A stretch of 64,000 nucleotides of DNA, taken from contig NZ_CP079800.1 of NCBI RefSeq assembly GCF_028869115.1, forward strand, positions 248,001 through 312,000, in the 5' to 3' direction. Below are positions 62,584 to 64,000 of the stretch, in pieces. The number at the start of each line of letters is the position of its first letter. Within the stretch, counting starts at the first letter, position 1. The notes beneath the pieces were generated by a model. The model worked only from the letters and a program-made list of their open reading frames with translations, was not told the DNA's origin and did no database searches. Both the position numbers and the translations under genes were made by a program. The stretch is from Pseudemcibacter aquimaris (GTDB lineage: Bacteria > Pseudomonadota > Alphaproteobacteria > Sphingomonadales > Emcibacteraceae).

Positions 62584-63384
62584 TTGAAGAACGCATTATA
62601 CATTTCTGGTGGTTCACACGTGGCACTGTTGCTGATCGCAACGGTGGGTATCCCGTTTTTCAGCACCCCCAGAGATGTAGAAATGGTGATCATTCCGGTG
62701 GAAATGGTCGAAATTGCAAAAGAGACCGCGACACAGGAAATTGCAAAACGCGTTGAACCAAAAGACAAACCCGCGCCGCCGGACCGTCCACGCCGTGCAG
62801 CAGAATTACCACCCCCACCACCGAAAATGGCATCAACCATGCCATTAATGGATCAGCCAAAAGATAAGCCTGCGCCGAAACCAAAACCGGAAGTGCGCGC
62901 AGAAGCACCAACCGTTAGCCCGCGCTCAAGGCCACGCCCACCAAGCAGAATGACCAGTGACCGAATGGCCGCGCTTTTGAATAAAATTCCAGAAACACAA
63001 TCTGTCACAGAAAGACTTACAGAGCGTTTCGGCGAAAGAGAACAAAAGGCAACATCACTTGATGTACGCCGCCAAACCATGAGCATAGTTGCGGCCATTC
63101 AAAAGAAAATTTATGGCTGCTGGAACCCGCCATCCGGCGCTTTTGAGGCAGGCACACTTAAAGTGACTGTATTTTTTAGCCTGTCACGGGATGGCTCGAT
63201 TATGGGGCAGCCGCGCATTGATGATTATGTAAGAATGTCCGGGCCACAACGTACCGCCGCCGATAGCGCAAGACGCGCGGTATTAAGCTGTGCGCCATTT
63301 AGTGACCTTGAATTACCAAGTGATATGTATGATTACTGGCGTGATATTAAAATGAATTTTGACCCGTCCGCCATGATATCATAA
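62584..63384 (+). CDS. tolA: TolA, trans-envelope link of the Tol system
   Basis: 266 residues with a TTG start behind GAGG (62571-62574). An N-terminal helix (residues 6-24, YISGGSHVALLLIATVGIPFF) has the S-H-L/V pattern used to contact TolQ/TolR. A proline/alanine/lysine-rich stalk spans about 55-120 (KDKPAPPDRPRRA, PKPKPEV). The C-terminal TolA/TonB-like domain is IQKKIYGCWNPPSG, LKVTVFFSLSRDGSI and AVLSCAPFSDLELP, with the two conserved cysteines present. The stalk is shorter than in E. coli (421 residues total), as is usual for alphaproteobacteria. Confidence 0.9.
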   Translation: MKNALYISGGSHVALLLIATVGIPFFSTPRDVEMVIIPVEMVEIAKETATQEIAKRVEPKDKPAPPDRPRRAAELPPPPPKMASTMPLMDQPKDKPAPKPKPEVRAEAPTVSPRSRPRPPSRMTSDRMAALLNKIPETQSVTERLTERFGEREQKATSLDVRRQTMSIVAAIQKKIYGCWNPPSGAFEAGTLKVTVFFSLSRDGSIMGQPRIDDYVRMSGPQRTAADSARRAVLSCAPFSDLELPSDMYDYWRDIKMNFDPSAMIS

Positions 63385-63447
63385 TGTTGTCACGATTGAT
63401 GACTAAAGAATAACAATAATAAAAGAATATAGAACCGGAGAATACGT

Positions 63448-64000
63448 GTGAAACACTTGAAAATTTTATTGATTTCCCTAGTTGGTTTTGCCCTTGGGAC
63501 ACTCTCGTCCCACGCGGTAATTGAAATTGATATTACCCAGGGTAACGTGCAGCCAATGCCAATTGCGCTTGCGAACCTTGTGGGTAGCGATCAGGACCTG
63601 ACGTCCCATGGTACGGGAAGAGAACTGGGTCAACAAATTATTCAGGTGATCACGTCGGACCTTGAAAGATCAGGACTATTTGCACCGATTGATCAGCGTG
63701 CGTTTATTAATTCCGGCTCAGCGAGCACGGCACCGCAATTCGCCAATTGGCGTGCGATTGGTGCACAGGCTCTGGTGACGGGTAATGTTGCATTGCGCGA
63801 AGATGGTCAGGTCAGTATCGAATTCATGCTTTGGGATGTATTTGATGGCAGAATGATGGAAGGAAAACGGTTAACGGCATCGCCACGAGCATGGCGAAAA
63901 GTGGCGCATCAAATTTCGGATTTGATATACGAACGCCTAACAGGTGAAAAAGGATATTTTGATACTAGAATTGTTTATATTGCAGAACATGGTCCATACC
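63448..64000 (+). CDS. tolB: TolB, periplasmic component of the Tol-Pal system (3' end outside window)
   Basis: The frame is open from GTG 63448 (behind CCGGAGAA) to the right edge, about 184 residues. A Sec signal peptide (residues 1-24, ending S-S-H-A) leads to the TolB N-terminal domain: the stretch IEIDITQGNVQPMPIALAN (conserved I-x-I-x-x-G...P-I-A), a VITSDLERSGLFAPID block, an NWRAIGAQALVTGNV block and RVWRKV-like RAWRKVAHQISDLIYERLTG. The start of the beta-propeller (GYFDTRIVYIAEHGP) is reached before the edge. TolB binds Pal and the TolA tail. Confidence 0.95.
   Translation, partial: MKHLKILLISLVGFALGTLSSHAVIEIDITQGNVQPMPIALANLVGSDQDLTSHGTGRELGQQIIQVITSDLERSGLFAPIDQRAFINSGSASTAPQFANWRAIGAQALVTGNVALREDGQVSIEFMLWDVFDGRMMEGKRLTASPRAWRKVAHQISDLIYERLTGEKGYFDTRIVYIAEHGPY

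Noticed and set aside
1-64000. Mobile elements, prophage, tRNA or rRNA genes
   Set aside because: I found no transposase, integrase, terminal repeats, attachment-site duplication, cloverleaf or rRNA sequence in the window.

Overview
The window is a gene-dense, moderately AT-rich piece of chromosome from an alphaproteobacterium. Typical gene orders support this: yebC-ruvC-ruvA-ruvB-ybgC-tolQ-tolR-tolA-tolB, zapA-6S RNA-formyl-THF cyclo-ligase, tkt-gap-pgk, hflK-hflC-DUF2065-Do protease, and an ArsR/methyltransferase regulator followed by metF and a two-gene metH. The low GC and the many outer-membrane and envelope genes suggest an aquatic, Emcibacter/Kordiimonas-like lineage. That placement is inference. 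I see no tRNA, rRNA, CRISPR array, insertion sequence or phage gene, and no gene-free stretch above about 300 bases.

Layout. 1-5.6 kb: tail of an amine oxidase, a DUF2269/DUF4166/saccharopine-dehydrogenase-like operon, a PepSY protein with an amidohydrolase, and a lipoprotein with transglutaminase and TPR domains. 5.6-15.5 kb: acetyl-CoA synthetase, an orphan MnmC oxidase domain, a GGDEF/EAL protein, a tungstate ABC importer (tupBCA) and a sulfur trio (TusA-like, SufE, TauE/SafE). 15.5-21 kb: a GntR(YtrA)-controlled ABC operon divergent from a free methionine-(R)-sulfoxide reductase. Nine GTGTT words lie in the control region, four of them in an exact 8-bp tandem array. 21-28 kb: a secreted methyltransferase-like protein, EttA, four paralogous exported TPR proteins and an MlaA lipoprotein.

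28-36 kb is a one-carbon and cobalamin block: ArsR-methyltransferase regulator with a 22-bp perfect palindrome, metF, split metH, and methylmalonyl-CoA mutase preceded by a long hairpin that buries its ribosome binding site. A class D beta-lactamase homologue follows three bases after the mutase. 37-45 kb: Mrp, HflKC, DegP-type protease, M28 peptidase and a cupin. 45-51 kb: a two-component system divergent from a TonB-dependent receptor, with direct repeats between them, then a TetR/GNAT pair behind a textbook TetR operator.

51-64 kb is core: Calvin/glycolysis enzymes (tkt-gap-pgk), ZapA and its coiled-coil neighbour, 6S RNA, folate cyclo-ligase, YmdB-like phosphoesterase, YebC, RuvCAB and the Tol system, with tolB running off the right edge.

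The most unusual signals are the GTGTT operator array, the hairpin before the mutase gene, the beta-lactamase homologue, the four-copy TPR family and the orphan MnmC oxidase domain that keeps the interdomain linker.
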